Assembly (NCBI GenBank): GCA_902727915.1 | Contig: CACVAU010000079.1 | Span: forward strand, 1-64,000 | Length of the DNA stretch: 64,000 nucleotides | Direction: 5' to 3' | Source: an uncultured Sulfurovum sp. | GTDB taxonomy: Bacteria > Campylobacterota > Campylobacteria > Campylobacterales > Sulfurovaceae | Part shown: positions 63,244-64,000 of the stretch, piece after piece | Position numbering within the stretch: the stretch's first letter is position 1 | Layout of the letters: every line of letters starts with the position of its first letter | Made by a program: the position numbers and the translations under genes | The notes under the pieces: generated by a model | What the model was told of the DNA's origin: nothing | Databases searched by the model: none | What the model saw: the letters and a program-made list of their open reading frames with translations, nothing else

Positions 63244-64000
63244 TTACATCACATTTGGAGATGGTTTCCCAAAATAGTAACCTTGTGAATAATCAGCCCC
63301 AAGTGCTTTGACTGTTTCATAGACTTCTTGATTGTGAACATATTCGGTAATTGTCTTTCTTCCAAGCTTTTTAGAAAAGGAAATAATGGCTTCAGTAATA
63401 ATAGCTGCATTATTATCTTGATTGATATTTTTAATAAGACTCCCATCAATTTTAATGTAATCAGCATTAATATTGATAATGTGTTCAAAGTTGGCATAAC
63501 CAGAACCAAAATCATCAATGGCAATTTTAGCACCATACTTTTTTACTTCTTGAATAAAATCATTAATAACTTTATAATCAGAAACTTCTTCTGATTCGGT
63601 AATTTCAAAAATTACATTTTTTGAATTTGGATAATTTTTGAGTTTTCCATAAATATATTGGGTAATTTCTTCTGAAAGAATGTCATCAATGGTTAAGTTA
63701 ATTGAAAATTCTATATTGGGTAGGTTTTTAAATGTATTTAATGCTTTTTCTATGACAATTTTTGTAATTTGAGGATAAAGTTTTGCTTTTTGAGAAACTT
63801 CTAATAGTGTTAATGTTGAAACAGGCACACCTTCATGGTCTAACATGCGTACAAGTGTTTCATACTTAACAGTTTTTTGAGTTTTATTATCGGTAATACC
63901 TTGGTAGTACGTAGTAATGCGATTGTCATGAATGGCTTCTTTTATTTTTTTAATCCATTCAATATTTTGTGCATAATCAACACTTTTACGCATACTATGA
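63244..64000 (-). CDS. EAL-domain cyclic-di-GMP phosphodiesterase (partial)
   Basis: The visible 250 or so residues form a complete EAL domain: ITTYYQGITDNKTQKTVKYETLVRM (ETL in place of EAL, in two parts), INLTIDDI, VIFEITESEEV, KIAIDDFGSGYANFEHI, ADYIKIDGSLIKNI, TITEYVHNQEV and GYYFGKPSP. All metal and catalytic positions look intact, so hydrolysis of c-di-GMP is expected. The frame stays open through the right edge. The residues before EWIKKIKEAI look like the end of a GGDEF domain, so a longer sensor protein probably begins outside the window. Confidence 0.85.
   Translation of the reverse strand, partial: HSMRKSVDYAQNIEWIKKIKEAIHDNRITTYYQGITDNKTQKTVKYETLVRMLDHEGVPVSTLTLLEVSQKAKLYPQITKIVIEKALNTFKNLPNIEFSINLTIDDILSEEITQYIYGKLKNYPNSKNVIFEITESEEVSDYKVINDFIQEVKKYGAKIAIDDFGSGYANFEHIININADYIKIDGSLIKNINQDNNAAIITEAIISFSKKLGRKTITEYVHNQEVYETVKALGADYSQGYYFGKPSPNVM

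Overview
The window looks like a chromosome segment of a sulfur-oxidising member of the Campylobacterota (Epsilonproteobacteria), closest in character to the Sulfurovum/Sulfurimonas group. This rests on low GC content, AAGGA-type ribosome sites, phylum-typical forms of Adk, Prs, HemL, HemH, ThiL, LepA, Bpt and a second GluRS, an FccAB-type sulfide dehydrogenase, and an MSHA/Cts-like pilus or competence operon. The assignment is by gene content and protein character only.

Layout. 1-8.5 kb: the end of a low-complexity protein, a 1,345-residue secreted repeat protein containing a nearly perfect 1,023-bp tandem duplication, a seven-repeat beta-propeller protein, an MFS exporter with a lipoprotein partner, and a solo HsdS-like protein. 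8.5-15 kb: adk and aspS; an HTH / ClpP-like protease / SPFH trio; a GNAT fused to an Aat-like domain; thiL. 15.0-21.7 kb: a defence-like island of Trypco1, trypsin-VMAP-C, MoxR ATPase and vWA-FGE proteins. A second FGE protein, a frameshifted REP transposase and six REP palindromes follow. 22.0-29.9 kb: an antitoxin remnant, porin / binding protein / histidine kinase, an opposing response regulator, cytochrome-TSP3 lipoprotein with FccB flavoprotein, a DUF2202 lipoprotein, and a ribbon-helix-helix/PIN toxin-antitoxin pair. 29.9-44.4 kb: PIF1-like helicase, SPOR protein, an Adk-like paralogue, ABC-F ATPase, hemL, TonB-like protein, an outer-membrane barrel, fbp-mobB, a lytic transglycosylase, yggT, and a GluRS paralogue that has lost its catalytic signatures. 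44.7-54.0 kb: a nine-gene pilus/secretion operon in MSHA order (I-J-K-L-M-N-x-E-G) without any pilin gene, ending at a strong terminator. 54-64 kb: retropepsin-like protein, prs-lepA-dnaJ-like, bpt, hemH-yigZ, nadE, and a partial EAL-domain protein running off the window.

The most interesting region is 15.0-21.7 kb. Trypco1, trypsin-VMAP-C, MoxR and vWA-FGE match the parts of the vWA-MoxR-VMAP class of predicted NTP-dependent conflict systems. The two FGE (C-type-lectin-like) domains have C-terminal tips that are hypervariable between RGGSW and GFR, while their 3' ends stay alike for about 25 bases past the stop codons. That pattern suggests, but does not prove, diversification by retrohoming or gene conversion. 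No reverse transcriptase or template repeat was seen in the window.

Two palindrome families are scattered through the window (core GTGTGAC-nnn-GTCACAC, and GTTCGAT-AAA-ATCGAAC). Three of these elements run into the 3' ends of genes and provide their last codons or stop.
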